Source: an uncultured Sutterella sp.
GTDB taxonomy: Bacteria > Pseudomonadota > Gammaproteobacteria > Burkholderiales > Burkholderiaceae_F
Length of the DNA: 50,144 bases
Reading direction: 5' to 3'
Assembly: GCA_937943605.1 (NCBI GenBank)
Contig: CALEAW010000065.1
Location: forward strand, 1 to 50,144
The translations under genes and the position numbers were made by a program. Positions 1 to 9,591 of the stretch are shown here, in pieces (position 1 is the stretch's first letter; each line of letters starts with the position of its first letter). The notes beneath the pieces are model-generated. The model ran no database searches and was not told the origin of the DNA. It saw only the letters and a program-made list of their open reading frames with translations.

Positions 1-131
1 CCTTACTTCCTTTCTCAGCTTCCTCTGGCGTAGCCGGAACCCACTTATTTCGATATGCCCTGATATACGTCTTTCCTTTGTTCTTATAGGACATCAATTT
101 AAGCTGAAGAATCTCTTGACCACTGAGCATC
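1..131 (-). CDS. 5' fragment of a possible transposase
   Basis: An open frame of 43 codons starts at an ATG at 131 and leaves the window still open. A GGAG sits a few bases before the ATG. The peptide contains GKTYIRAYRNKWVP followed by a charged stretch (PEEAEKGSK). This resembles the N-termini of some large DDE transposases, but from this short piece neither the family nor the function can be assigned. It could also be an ordinary hypothetical gene. The rest lies outside the window. Confidence 0.4.
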
Positions 132-279
132 TCGGCCTCTCCGTGAAAATCTATCTATTAATCTTATTTTACTCTAGTTTTTGTAAAAAAACAATAGCCA
201 TGCTGGACTTTTTGCTTGTCTAACAGGGCTATTAAGCCGATCGCATTATCTAGATAGTAGATTTACTGCGGAGTTCGGG

Positions 280-304
280 AAAAAGGGAGGCGCTGGCGCC
301 TCCC
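280..304 (-). terminator. Intrinsic terminator of the autotransporter gene
   Basis: A GC-rich hairpin (GGGAGGCG paired with CGCCTCCC, four-base loop) is followed on the minus strand by five T. It lies 22 bases past the stop codon of the autotransporter gene. Confidence 0.8.
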
Positions 305-325
305 CTCGAAAGTTACCTCAGACGA

Positions 326-3300
326 TTAGAACTTGTAGCTCACACCCAAAGTAAAGGCGTGGTCTTGACGACCTGCATCACCAGCGGTTAAGCCATAAGA
401 AGCAGACAGTTCAGTTTTCTTATTGATAGCACGAAGACCAAATTTGGCCTGGCCGAGGACGTCTCCAGCCATATCGGCATTAAGCGTCTGTGCAACACCC
501 GTACCTGCCCCCGTTACCGTCGTGTTGTAGTCCGTATCACCGAACTGCGGAACGATGGCAACATCAAGCGTCGGAGCGAGCGTCCAACCAGAGGGCGTAT
601 CGAACGCCATGGAAACGGCCACACCAATCGGCATCTGAACCGTGAAGGTGTTGTCCTGGTCGTTCTTGAAAGCGTCAGCGCCATCAACCTTCGTCGTGTA
701 GTCATCATTCATCATGTAAACCGCACGAAGACCAGCATAAGGCGTAACAGCAAAGCCGTTCACATCAAATGCCTTTTCAGCACGAAGGCTCATCGTGAAC
801 GCATCTGCATCACTTTCAGCTTCGGCCTTGGCTACATTTGCACGAGCAATGGTCTGAGTCATGTCATTCTTGCTGTGGAACCAGCCCATAGACCCAACAA
901 GACGCATCGTATCGGTCAGATCATAAGCACCGTAACCCTGGATACCAAACGTCTGGTAGTCGTTGGATGCAGAGAGCGCATCACCCTTAGCATCAGCACT
1001 ACCGTCAAGATAAGAGATAGCAGCGCCCAAGCGAAGCTTCGGTTGAACCTGCGTATCAGCACCGAACGTAAAGCCATAGGTGTTGGTGTCATAACCCGCT
1101 TCCATATTACCCACAAGCTTCAAGCCATCCTGCTGATACTTACCACCTTCGACCTTAACCCAAAGACCAGTCCCCAGTTGTTCACGTACAGAAAGCGAAG
1201 CGCGTTCTTCAACACCAGCCATCAAATTCGTCGTATCAGCGAAGAAGTTGGCCGTTGTACCGAGCGTGGCGCCCATCTGAGCAACGGAGTTGATGATCTT
1301 GGTCTTTTCGGCTACAGAGAGCTTGTCATTACGAATAACACTCTGAATCAAGGTGACGTCGCCACCCTTCTGACCGCGCTTCAAGGCTGCGTTAGCAATA
1401 TCCTTGATGGCAAGATCCGTATAGACCGTGGAGACATCAGCCATTTCGAGCGTAGCAACAAAGTTCTTATCGGCATCGAGCTTCGTGGTCACTTCATAGT
1501 CAAGACCAGAGCCATCGTTCACGTAGATCGAATCAGCACCCGTCCAACCACCAATCCACTTACCGTCAGCGTCAACGGTCGTAGCGTCGTACTTAAAGCC
1601 CTGAAGCAAGGTGATGTCACCATCCTTCGTCACACGAGTAATGGCAACCTTAGCGCCCTTGTCGATCTTAGCCGTCGCACCGTCACCAATCACGGCAACA
1701 TTGTCCGTGAGCGCAGAGGCATCAACCACCGTCAAAGATTCCTTGAGCGCGTTAAGGTTCGCCGTAGTCGTAGCCTTTGTGACAGGTGCAGTACCAACGT
1801 TAACCGTGCCGTTCGCACCCATCGTCAGAGACTTACCAATGACGAGCGTACCATTGACCTTAGCAAGCGTCGGTTCAACCTTGGCAAGCGTATCTACAAG
1901 ACCATGTTCCTTACCAAAGGTAAGTACCTTGCCTTCGTCGACGTTGTAGGTCATCTTGGTCTTGCCATTGAGGTTTTCAGCACCAAAGACCATTTCCTTA
2001 GCATCAGCGCCAAAGCCAATCACCGCATCGTTAGCAAAGGTCAAACCGTTTTCAACCTTGAGCGTACCAGCAATACCATTAAAGCTATTACCCTGGACTT
2101 CAAGATCCTTCGTTGCAAAGACGGCATCTGCGCTCTGTTCAATCGCAACCAATTGCCCCATCGTAGTCTTACCAGAGACTGCGAGTTCGCCCTTGTTAAC
2201 GATCTTACCGTTCAGATCAAGCGTTGCAACGTTGGTAACCTTGCCACTATTCGTAAAGGTGTACTTTTCACCAACAGCGAGCTTACCATCTTGAGCAAGT
2301 TCAATCGTACCGTTGTTAGTACCGTTAGCATTGACCGTGAGCGACGTCAGACCCTTAATCACCCCCGTCTTTTCGTTCTTAAACGTAGCAGGATCGGTAA
2401 TGGTGTAATCCGTCTTCTTGGTAAATTCGAGCGTACCAGCATTCTTCAAGGTCTTAAAGGCAACATCTCCAGCCTTCACCGTTGCCTTATCGGCAATCGT
2501 CAAAGCGTTCTGGGCGTCTACCTTAGCAACGGTCATGACACCGCCATTAACCGTCACATCCTTGGCCGTCACATTAGTAGCATCGAGCTTACCAGCCGTC
2601 ATAGTGAGACCGTTGGTAACCGTCAGGTCGCCAGAAAGCGTCAGCGCATTAGAAACACTCACCTCATCAGAGGTCAAGTTCTTAGCCGTCAAGGAGCCCA
2701 AGACATTGACCACATCAGCCTTGAAATCACCCTTAGCCGTGACGATAGCATCAGCGCCTACCTTCAAGGTCTGAACACCGTTCGTCGCATTAAGGTCAAT
2801 AGACTGAGCGTCTAACTTACCACCCTGAATATCAAAGACAACATCCTTAGTGGCCGTCGTCTTGATGTCAGCTACAGTGATCGAACCACCCGTTTGCGTG
2901 AGACCCGAATCACCCAGGGTAAGATTGCCCGTCAAAGTCATCGTGCCACTATTCGTCAGACCAGCGAGCGTCGCATTTTGCGCTTCGAGCTTGGCGGTAT
3001 TGATGAAGTTCTTATTGGACGTCAAATCACCCGTCAACGTCATCTGACCGTTGTTCTGAGCCTTATCTTCAAGCGTCAAACTCGTGCCCTTGAAGGAGCC
3101 CTGATTATTGAAGTCCTTCTTAACAGTCAAATCAGCCTGAGCAACCGTCGTACCCGCATTCAAGAGTTCACCAACGGATTGAGCGGACTGGCCTTCGAGC
3201 TTCAGCGTGCCGTTCTTCAGAACTTCAAGCTTTCCGTTTTCGGCATTGACAAGATTGCCCACGTGAAGCGTTGCATTACCCGCCACCTGAGCCGTCTTGA

Positions 3301-6298
3301 GACCATCAAGCGTGTTGACCAAGAACTCGCCACCAGCAACCTGAACCGTACCCTTCACGGTGTCAATCATGCCGTGCGTAGCCTTATCGGCCATACCAAG
3401 CACAAGCGTACCCGTCGTCGCGTCGACCGTACCGCCATTCTGGCTACCCGTAAGGAGCTTGCTCTGGTCGTACGTGCCTTCCGTACCACCGACAAGATAA
3501 AGCTTCTGGCCATCAGCAACCGTCACGGATTCAACCGTATCGATACCCTTGAAACCGAAGTTACCCTTGATGTCGTTCTTACCAAAGGTCAACGTCTGCT
3601 TACCCGTAGCGTCGAGCACCTTATCAGAGAAGATCAAGCCATTCGTATTGTTCTGGATACCCTGAATAAAGGCCACATCAAACTTTGCGGTCGCATCAGC
3701 CGTACCAGAGAAAACAACGGTCGTCTTAGAGATGTCCTTACCAAACGCAGCACCAAGGTTCGTTACCGCAGAATCAACGGCCATATTCGTCCAGCCATTA
3801 TCCGTAAAGTCGAACGTACCAGACGTATAGGTAATGCCATTCTTGATCGTGTCCTTAACAGCACCAACATTCGTAATACCACTCATCGGAACTTCGACCT
3901 GCTGACCATTTTCGTCAACAGCGGGAAGCTTATTCGATGCATCTACAGACGCAAAGATCTGACCGAGGTTCGTCGTAAGCGTACCACCAGCCATCGTAAG
4001 ATGACCTTGACCTGCCGTACCAAAGTCGATCTTGTCCGCCGTGATCTTACTGCCTGCCCCCAAGGTAATCGTTGCATCGTTCTTCAGCGTAGCGCCACCT
4101 TCAAACGTCACATTACTATTATCAAGAATGACGGAATTCGCTCCAAAGCCCTGATCAGCTCCCGTGAAGGTCTTATTGTGGTTCTTATATTCAAGCTTCG
4201 CACCTTCAATCTTACCGTTGAAGGCAAGATCACCAGTGCCGTTATAGACAATATGCGAACCCGTGAGGCTACCGCCATTGACCGTCAGCTTAGAACCATT
4301 GGCCAAATCAATCTTGCCGTTTTCACCCGTAAGATTGGCAATCGTAGAACCCTGACCAGTAACAGCTAAAGCGCCACCCTTTTCGAATCCAAGATTTTGA
4401 GCAACCAAACTTCCGTTACCCAAAGTCAAGGTTCCGCCAATCGTCGCATCAGTCGTCGTGAGCGTGCCGCCCGTCAATGTCAGATTACTGCCGTCCTTCA
4501 AAGCGAGGTTTGTGAACGTAGCATCCGTTCCAAAAGAGCTACCCTGACCCGTCAGCGTCAGATTATCAACCTGGATCGTGCCATTACCGCCCTGAGCTAA
4601 CTCAAGCTTACCTACGGAAAGATTCGTCAAGTCCAAGGAACCACCGTTAACGGTCACACCGCCAGTCACCGTCAATGTCCCAGGTTTACCTTGAGTCAGA
4701 GACTTTTCATCCACCGTACCTTGGACATTCAATTGACCAACCTGGACGTCACCGACGACATGAAGCTTACCGCCCGTCTGAACATTCATGACGTTCGCAG
4801 AGATAAAGCCATTCCGCGTGTCGTTGGCATTTGCATTATCGAGTTCGCCAGCGATATTGAGCGTACCGATATTTTCAATACGGCCAAAGTTCAAGAAGTT
4901 GGTCGTTCCTTGAGTAATATCCATCGTATTGAAGTTCTTGATAACAGCATCAGCGCCATTATTGAAGTCCTTCACATTGATGGTCAGTTTGGACGCATTA
5001 CCCTTACCTGCGATCACGCCATCATTAGGCATCGTCGAGCTAACGGTCAAATCAGCAACATTAATCGTGCCACGATTCTGGCTCTGCTTCTGTGGGAAGG
5101 GCATCCCTTCTGGATGAGAACCCGCGCCCAAGATTTCCAACTTATCAAAGTCAGCAACCGCACCTCGCTGATTATCAAAATGACCGTAGACCTTACCATT
5201 AGTCGCTGTTAAGGTCTTTGTATTGACGAGCGTTCCGTACTGCTTATCAGACGTACCAACATTCAGCACGCCATGAACGGTCATCGAGCCTTGGTTGTCG
5301 ATGTAACCATGATTATTGACAACCCCAGCATCATTGGCCTTACCTACGGTCAACTGACCTTGATTGGTTAACGTACCATTCTGATAAGCCCCATTTCCCC
5401 AAGTCGACTTAGCTTCTAAGTTCAATTCCTTTGCAACATTCCACGTAGCATCGGTCTTATTAACATTGAACTTACCCTGCTTCCAGTCACCACCACGCAA
5501 AGTCACGGAGCCAGCATTCAACTCTCCAGAGTTTTCAACGATCATGAAAGCATCATAAGAGCTGATGTCCGCAGTCCCACGATTGACAAAGAAGCCTACG
5601 CCTTTCTTAACCTGATTCTGAACTGTGGTAATGGTTAAGTGCCCGTCATTTGTGAATCGCTTAAAATTCGATTGATTAATAGCGTTTAGATTTTCGATTG
5701 TTACAACCGAATCTTTATCGATGTTGACTGTCCCATCCAAATAAAAATTCTTAACACTCGCAGTTGCGTTCTCGAACGACACTACGCCATGTGCGATATC
5801 TACAACATCTTTTCCGTCTTTCGTCGAATTAAAGTATAGATTTTGGATGGTGTTCTTTAATGTGGTATGAACTCCTGTACCTGTTTCACCAATATGAAGA
5901 CCATGATCTTCATTTCTGGAGCCAATAACAAATACATCCGTAACATTACCGAGATCTACTTGGTCGCCAACCAATCGGAATGTATGGCCACCAATAGCTA
6001 ATGTTTGAGCCGAGCCAGTTATAGCGCTAACCGCCATATCACCAGTCAGCACCTTACCATTTTCAGGATAAACGCCCTCGAAAAACAACTTCACAACAGG
6101 GTTATCGTAGTACGCCGCAACAGCCGTTCCCGTATCCAAAACCGTCGACGCATCTGCCCCAAGTGCGGTCGTCATCAAAGCTGCCGTTACAACAGCTTTA
6201 ACTCCCTTTCCACGGGATTGGGCCGTTCCTGTCTTTTCATTCACAGCAACGTATGTCTGCTTGAGCGCAGACCAAATGACACGATAGATATTATTCAT
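326..6298 (-). CDS. Giant type V autotransporter (adhesin-like)
   Basis: About 1,990 residues. I start at the ATG at 6298, because the encoded MNNIYRVIWSALKQTYVAV is a classic extended signal peptide region; a TTG three codons upstream is also in frame. A normal hydrophobic signal follows, ending near ADAS. The passenger (about residues 60-1,700) is a long run of short Gly/Thr/Asn-rich repeats such as LTLTGGTLTTTDATIGGTL, typical of a right-handed beta-helix. The last 285 or so residues alternate polar and hydrophobic strands and end in GVSYKF with a terminal Phe, as in autotransporter barrels. Expected to be exported by Sec and displayed on the outer membrane. The ligand is unknown; adhesion is inferred from architecture only. 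I see no protease triad. Confidence 0.93.
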   Translation of the reverse strand: MNNIYRVIWSALKQTYVAVNEKTGTAQSRGKGVKAVVTAALMTTALGADASTVLDTGTAVAAYYDNPVVKLFFEGVYPENGKVLTGDMAVSAITGSAQTLAIGGHTFRLVGDQVDLGNVTDVFVIGSRNEDHGLHIGETGTGVHTTLKNTIQNLYFNSTKDGKDVVDIAHGVVSFENATASVKNFYLDGTVNIDKDSVVTIENLNAINQSNFKRFTNDGHLTITTVQNQVKKGVGFFVNRGTADISSYDAFMIVENSGELNAGSVTLRGGDWKQGKFNVNKTDATWNVAKELNLEAKSTWGNGAYQNGTLTNQGQLTVGKANDAGVVNNHGYIDNQGSMTVHGVLNVGTSDKQYGTLVNTKTLTATNGKVYGHFDNQRGAVADFDKLEILGAGSHPEGMPFPQKQSQNRGTINVADLTVSSTMPNDGVIAGKGNASKLTINVKDFNNGADAVIKNFNTMDITQGTTNFLNFGRIENIGTLNIAGELDNANANDTRNGFISANVMNVQTGGKLHVVGDVQVGQLNVQGTVDEKSLTQGKPGTLTVTGGVTVNGGSLDLTNLSVGKLELAQGGNGTIQVDNLTLTGQGSSFGTDATFTNLALKDGSNLTLTGGTLTTTDATIGGTLTLGNGSLVAQNLGFEKGGALAVTGQGSTIANLTGENGKIDLANGSKLTVNGGSLTGSHIVYNGTGDLAFNGKIEGAKLEYKNHNKTFTGADQGFGANSVILDNSNVTFEGGATLKNDATITLGAGSKITADKIDFGTAGQGHLTMAGGTLTTNLGQIFASVDASNKLPAVDENGQQVEVPMSGITNVGAVKDTIKNGITYTSGTFDFTDNGWTNMAVDSAVTNLGAAFGKDISKTTVVFSGTADATAKFDVAFIQGIQNNTNGLIFSDKVLDATGKQTLTFGKNDIKGNFGFKGIDTVESVTVADGQKLYLVGGTEGTYDQSKLLTGSQNGGTVDATTGTLVLGMADKATHGMIDTVKGTVQVAGGEFLVNTLDGLKTAQVAGNATLHVGNLVNAENGKLEVLKNGTLKLEGQSAQSVGELLNAGTTVAQADLTVKKDFNNQGSFKGTSLTLEDKAQNNGQMTLTGDLTSNKNFINTAKLEAQNATLAGLTNSGTMTLTGNLTLGDSGLTQTGGSITVADIKTTATKDVVFDIQGGKLDAQSIDLNATNGVQTLKVGADAIVTAKGDFKADVVNVLGSLTAKNLTSDEVSVSNALTLSGDLTVTNGLTMTAGKLDATNVTAKDVTVNGGVMTVAKVDAQNALTIADKATVKAGDVAFKTLKNAGTLEFTKKTDYTITDPATFKNEKTGVIKGLTSLTVNANGTNNGTIELAQDGKLAVGEKYTFTNSGKVTNVATLDLNGKIVNKGELAVSGKTTMGQLVAIEQSADAVFATKDLEVQGNSFNGIAGTLKVENGLTFANDAVIGFGADAKEMVFGAENLNGKTKMTYNVDEGKVLTFGKEHGLVDTLAKVEPTLAKVNGTLVIGKSLTMGANGTVNVGTAPVTKATTTANLNALKESLTVVDASALTDNVAVIGDGATAKIDKGAKVAITRVTKDGDITLLQGFKYDATTVDADGKWIGGWTGADSIYVNDGSGLDYEVTTKLDADKNFVATLEMADVSTVYTDLAIKDIANAALKRGQKGGDVTLIQSVIRNDKLSVAEKTKIINSVAQMGATLGTTANFFADTTNLMAGVEERASLSVREQLGTGLWVKVEGGKYQQDGLKLVGNMEAGYDTNTYGFTFGADTQVQPKLRLGAAISYLDGSADAKGDALSASNDYQTFGIQGYGAYDLTDTMRLVGSMGWFHSKNDMTQTIARANVAKAEAESDADAFTMSLRAEKAFDVNGFAVTPYAGLRAVYMMNDDYTTKVDGADAFKNDQDNTFTVQMPIGVAVSMAFDTPSGWTLAPTLDVAIVPQFGDTDYNTTVTGAGTGVAQTLNADMAGDVLGQAKFGLRAINKKTELSASYGLTAGDAGRQDHAFTLGVSYKF

Positions 6299-6544
6299 GG
6301 TTACCAAATAACAGAAATCGACAATGTGGCGTAATCAGTTCGCGAGGGTTGTATGCGATACACGCCGCGCCTTAAACAGATGAAGTATTGATCACGATTT
6401 ACTCAAGATCGATATCAGCAATATTAAAAATTTTGTTACTTCCGTACAAACAACACAATATTGAAAAAAGAATCTAATCACCCCTATAAATCGCACTCAA
6501 TGCGTCAATAGGACGTGTTTTCAAAGCATTGGAAGTCGGATTAA

Positions 6545-7284
6545 ATGACATGTCTTCTCGTTGCTCAACAGCAACGAGCATTACGAACTACGACTAGCTT
6601 AGGCATGCACAACGGTTTGCTCATCCCAGACATTGCGCAAATGGATGCCATGTTTGAATCGTTACCAAACGCACTCGAAGGCATGACGATTATCCAACTC
6701 TCAGACATTCACGCTTCAACACTCATACCCAAAGCACATATCGCCTCGATCGTTAAGAAAGTCAATGCTTGAAGGGCCTATTTGATACTGATAACAGGTG
6801 ACATAGCTGAGGCGTCATCCCTGTTCGGTACGATGATCTATCGCCATTAGTAAATCTCCAAGCAACGCTTGGTGTTTATGGCTGTGAGGGCAACCATGAG
6901 CATTATGTCGATGACTACGAACCCCGCATTACGCAGCACAAAAAGCTCGGCATACGAATGCTACGCAATGATTCGGTGCAATTGCAATATCAGGGGTGTT
7001 CGTTCACTTTGGCAGGCGTGACCGACGAATGGGCGAGTTATATACCTAATACCTTGAAAACCTTTCGTCATGCGACAGTGGACGGACTCCGAATTCTGGT
7101 GGCGCATCAGCATGGGCAAAAGGACCTATATGAACAAGCTGTGCGATTTGACTGGCAGCTTCAGGGCATACAACCCCATTCAAAAAGGCCGCACAAGGAT
7201 GCACGACCTCTTTCAACCTATGCAGACAAGGTAAGGATTAGAAGGTCGGACGAGCACCAACCATCCATGTCCAACTATGTCTAG
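6545..7284 (+). pseudogene. Decayed metallophosphoesterase (YkuE/YaeI-like)
   Basis: Pieces of one calcineurin-like phosphoesterase lie in order but broken. The first frame gives ALEGMTIIQLSDIHAS (D-x-H motif), then a TGA at 6770. The same frame resumes with LILITGDIAEA (GD motif) and stops again. A second frame from about 6853 gives GVYGCEGNHEHY (GNHE motif) and runs to a stop at 7282-7284. The expected C-terminal GHTH metal-binding motif is replaced by GIQPH, and the N-terminal membrane part typical of the family is missing. So at least one in-frame stop, one frameshift and loss of an active-site motif: almost certainly non-functional. The family's usual role is metal-dependent phosphoester hydrolysis at the membrane. 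Confidence 0.8.
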
Positions 7285-7332
7285 CGTAGTATTCAATCTC
7301 GTCACCTTACCTTCCAACACTGTAGCTAGCTA

Positions 7333-8685
7333 TCAATGCGTCGCGTAATGAAGGGGCTGTAGTGTCATCCCTTCCAAGACGTCAGGCTGTCGACAGGGCT
7401 TGCCGCCCGCCGTAAGGGGCAAGGTCTTTACCCACGCAAATCGACGTGGGGACTTCCAGCGAGCTAAACGAGGACGTAAAAAGCCTACGATCTCGTTGTC
7501 TGAAGGCAATGCCTTACCTGTTTCTGGCACCAACAAAGCCGTCACCAAAGCCCCCCACTTTTCGTCGGGTTGACCTAAGACTAAGGCCGCCTTGACACCC
7601 GGAATACTTTCGAGCACTTCTTCGACCTCACGAGGTGCCACGTTTTCACCACCCGTAATAATAAGTTCCGCGTGACGTGCGCTCACACGAATGCGGTTGT
7701 CTTCTGTGAGGCTTCCGATATCGCCTGTCAGATACCAACCGTTTTGTAAGGTACTGCCGCGCCCCCAATAGTCGGTCGAGAGCATGGGACCACGCAACGT
7801 AATGATGTCGTTAACGAGCTTTACGTCCAACCCTTCAAGCACGCGACCCGCATAGATTTGAGGCGTAAAACGTTCTTCGTAGGGCGTCACGGCGACAGTA
7901 CTTCCGGCTTCTGTCATGCCGTAGGTGGTCACGATCGGAATACCAGCATCGGCTGCTCGTTGACGTAAAGCCATCGATGCCGCAGCACCCCCGACCATCA
8001 AGGTTCGGAGCGTTTTTGGCACCGATAAATCGGGCGTCTTATCTATGATTTCGGAGAGCATGGCGGGCACGACCGATGCCAAAGTCACGCCGTCTCGTGC
8101 CAAATTAGCCATAAAGGTTTCGGCCTTAAAGCGCCCCGCAAGCGACATGGTGCTACGCATCACCAAAGAGCGCATCACAATCCCTAAGCCACCCACACGT
8201 GCGGGCGACAAAGACAACTGAAAGACGTCGTCGTGCGTCATATGAAGTGCATCAGCCACGCGGCGAGCACTCTCATAAAGCCCATGGCGCGTGAGAACCA
8301 CGGGCTTAGGACTTCCCGTGGTACCGGAAGTAAAAATCACCACAGCGGCATCGTGAGGTAACGGCACCTCAATGGCATCAGCCATACGAATCACCGCCTC
8401 ACGCTCAGGTTGCGTCAGTTTGGGCGAAATTAGGAGTAACGGGATCTTCGCTTCAAAGGCCGCTAAGAGCGTAATCAAACGCTCAACGTCCGCTTCAGCA
8501 ACGAAGGGCATGGGACGCCCTGGCGCTGGACGCTCCATCGTCTCAAGGCGTTCAATCACCTTTTGCGCCACATCCGCCCAGGTGTAGGTCTCGTTACCTG
8601 ACCGAATGGCTAAACCTTGAGGGCGCTCTTTAGCTGCGGTCACAACCGAGAGCGCGCCATCTATCGTATCGATCCCGTTACACAT
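7333..8685 (-). CDS. menE: o-Succinylbenzoate-CoA ligase (MenE)
   Basis: 450 residues, an adenylate-forming (ANL) enzyme. Visible motifs: the P-loop FTSGTTGSPKP, TYGMTEAGST, the hinge region YLTGDIGSL, GGENVAPREVEEVL, and the C-terminal catalytic lysine region PLTAGGKPCR. In menaquinone synthesis MenE activates o-succinylbenzoate to its CoA ester, the substrate of the MenB pathway step. The ATG at 8685 is preferred: it lies 13 bases after the menB stop and has GAGG in front, while the longer reading would overlap menB. The assignment rests on the menB neighbour, since ANL enzymes are hard to separate by motif alone. Likely co-transcribed with menB and the upstream binding protein. Confidence 0.87.
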   Translation of the reverse strand: MCNGIDTIDGALSVVTAAKERPQGLAIRSGNETYTWADVAQKVIERLETMERPAPGRPMPFVAEADVERLITLLAAFEAKIPLLLISPKLTQPEREAVIRMADAIEVPLPHDAAVVIFTSGTTGSPKPVVLTRHGLYESARRVADALHMTHDDVFQLSLSPARVGGLGIVMRSLVMRSTMSLAGRFKAETFMANLARDGVTLASVVPAMLSEIIDKTPDLSVPKTLRTLMVGGAAASMALRQRAADAGIPIVTTYGMTEAGSTVAVTPYEERFTPQIYAGRVLEGLDVKLVNDIITLRGPMLSTDYWGRGSTLQNGWYLTGDIGSLTEDNRIRVSARHAELIITGGENVAPREVEEVLESIPGVKAALVLGQPDEKWGALVTALLVPETGKALPSDNEIVGFLRPRLARWKSPRRFAWVKTLPLTAGGKPCRQPDVLEGMTLQPLHYATH

Positions 8686-8698
8686 GGATGGCCTCGAC

Positions 8699-9553
8699 TT
8701 ACGGCAAGCGACGGAATTTCGAGAAGTCAGGACGACGCTTTTCAAGGAAGGCATTCTTACCTTCACGACCTTCTTCGGTCATGTAGTAGAGCAGCGTGGC
8801 ATTACCAGCGAGCTCTTGTAAGCCAGCCTGACCGTCACAGTCAGCATTCAAAGCAGCCTTCAAGCAACGAAGCGCAAGCGGCGAATTCGCCAACATTTCG
8901 CGGCACCACTGAACCGTTTCGGCTTCAAGGCGTTCAAGCGGCACCACCGTATTCACGAGGCCCATATCGAGGGCTTCCTGGGCGCTATAGAAGCGGCAAA
9001 GGAACCAAATTTCGCGAGCCTTCTTCTGACCCACGATGCGAGCCATATAAGAAGCGCCCCAACCGCCGTCAAAGGAGCCAACGCGAGGACCCGTCTGACC
9101 AAATCGTGCATTCTCAGCTGCGATCGTGAGGTCACAAACCATATGAAGCACATGGCCACCACCTACGCACCAACCAGCCACCATGGCCACCACGGGCTTC
9201 GGGCAGGTACGAATTTCACGCTGAAGGTCAAGCACATTCAAACGAGGCACACCGTCGTCACCCACGTAGCCACCAGTGCCACGCACCTTCTGGTCGCCAC
9301 CCGAGCAGAAAGCCAAGTCGCCTTCACCCGTGAGAATGATGACACCAATACCGTCATCAGAGCGAGCATCCGCCAAAGCACGGCTCATTTCAGCGACCGT
9401 TTGAGGACGGAAAGCATTACGTACTTCAGGACGGTTAATTGTGATCTTAGCAATCCCTTCTTCGCACTTTTCGTACTTAATATCGGTGAATTCACCGCAT
9501 GCCTTCCATTCAGGGATCGCAGGCAGATTCGACGTATCGAGCATCGGTTGCAT
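8699..9553 (-). CDS. menB: 1,4-Dihydroxy-2-naphthoyl-CoA synthase (MenB)
   Basis: 284 residues, crotonase fold. It closes the second ring of naphthoquinone by Dieckmann-type condensation of o-succinylbenzoyl-CoA. Strong family signatures are CSGGDQKVRGTGGYVGDDG, CPKPVVAMVAGWCVGGGH, FGQTGPRVGSFDGGWGASY and the C-terminal KRRPDFSKFRRLP. Length and motifs match full-length MenB. AAGGA lies nine bases before the ATG. It sits 38 bases after the binding-protein gene and 13 bases before menE, so the three look like one operon. None of menF, menD, menH or menC is in the window. Confidence 0.96.
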   Translation of the reverse strand: MQPMLDTSNLPAIPEWKACGEFTDIKYEKCEEGIAKITINRPEVRNAFRPQTVAEMSRALADARSDDGIGVIILTGEGDLAFCSGGDQKVRGTGGYVGDDGVPRLNVLDLQREIRTCPKPVVAMVAGWCVGGGHVLHMVCDLTIAAENARFGQTGPRVGSFDGGWGASYMARIVGQKKAREIWFLCRFYSAQEALDMGLVNTVVPLERLEAETVQWCREMLANSPLALRCLKAALNADCDGQAGLQELAGNATLLYYMTEEGREGKNAFLEKRRPDFSKFRRLP

Positions 9554-9591
9554 GATGAGGTTTCCTTAAAACTGATTCAAAAAATAAAAAC

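Noticed and set aside
875..4369. Long plus-strand open frames (646 and 491 codons) opposite the autotransporter gene
   Set aside because: They mirror the biased, repetitive codons of the autotransporter passenger, have no ribosome site or recognisable domain, and read as low-complexity basic sequence.
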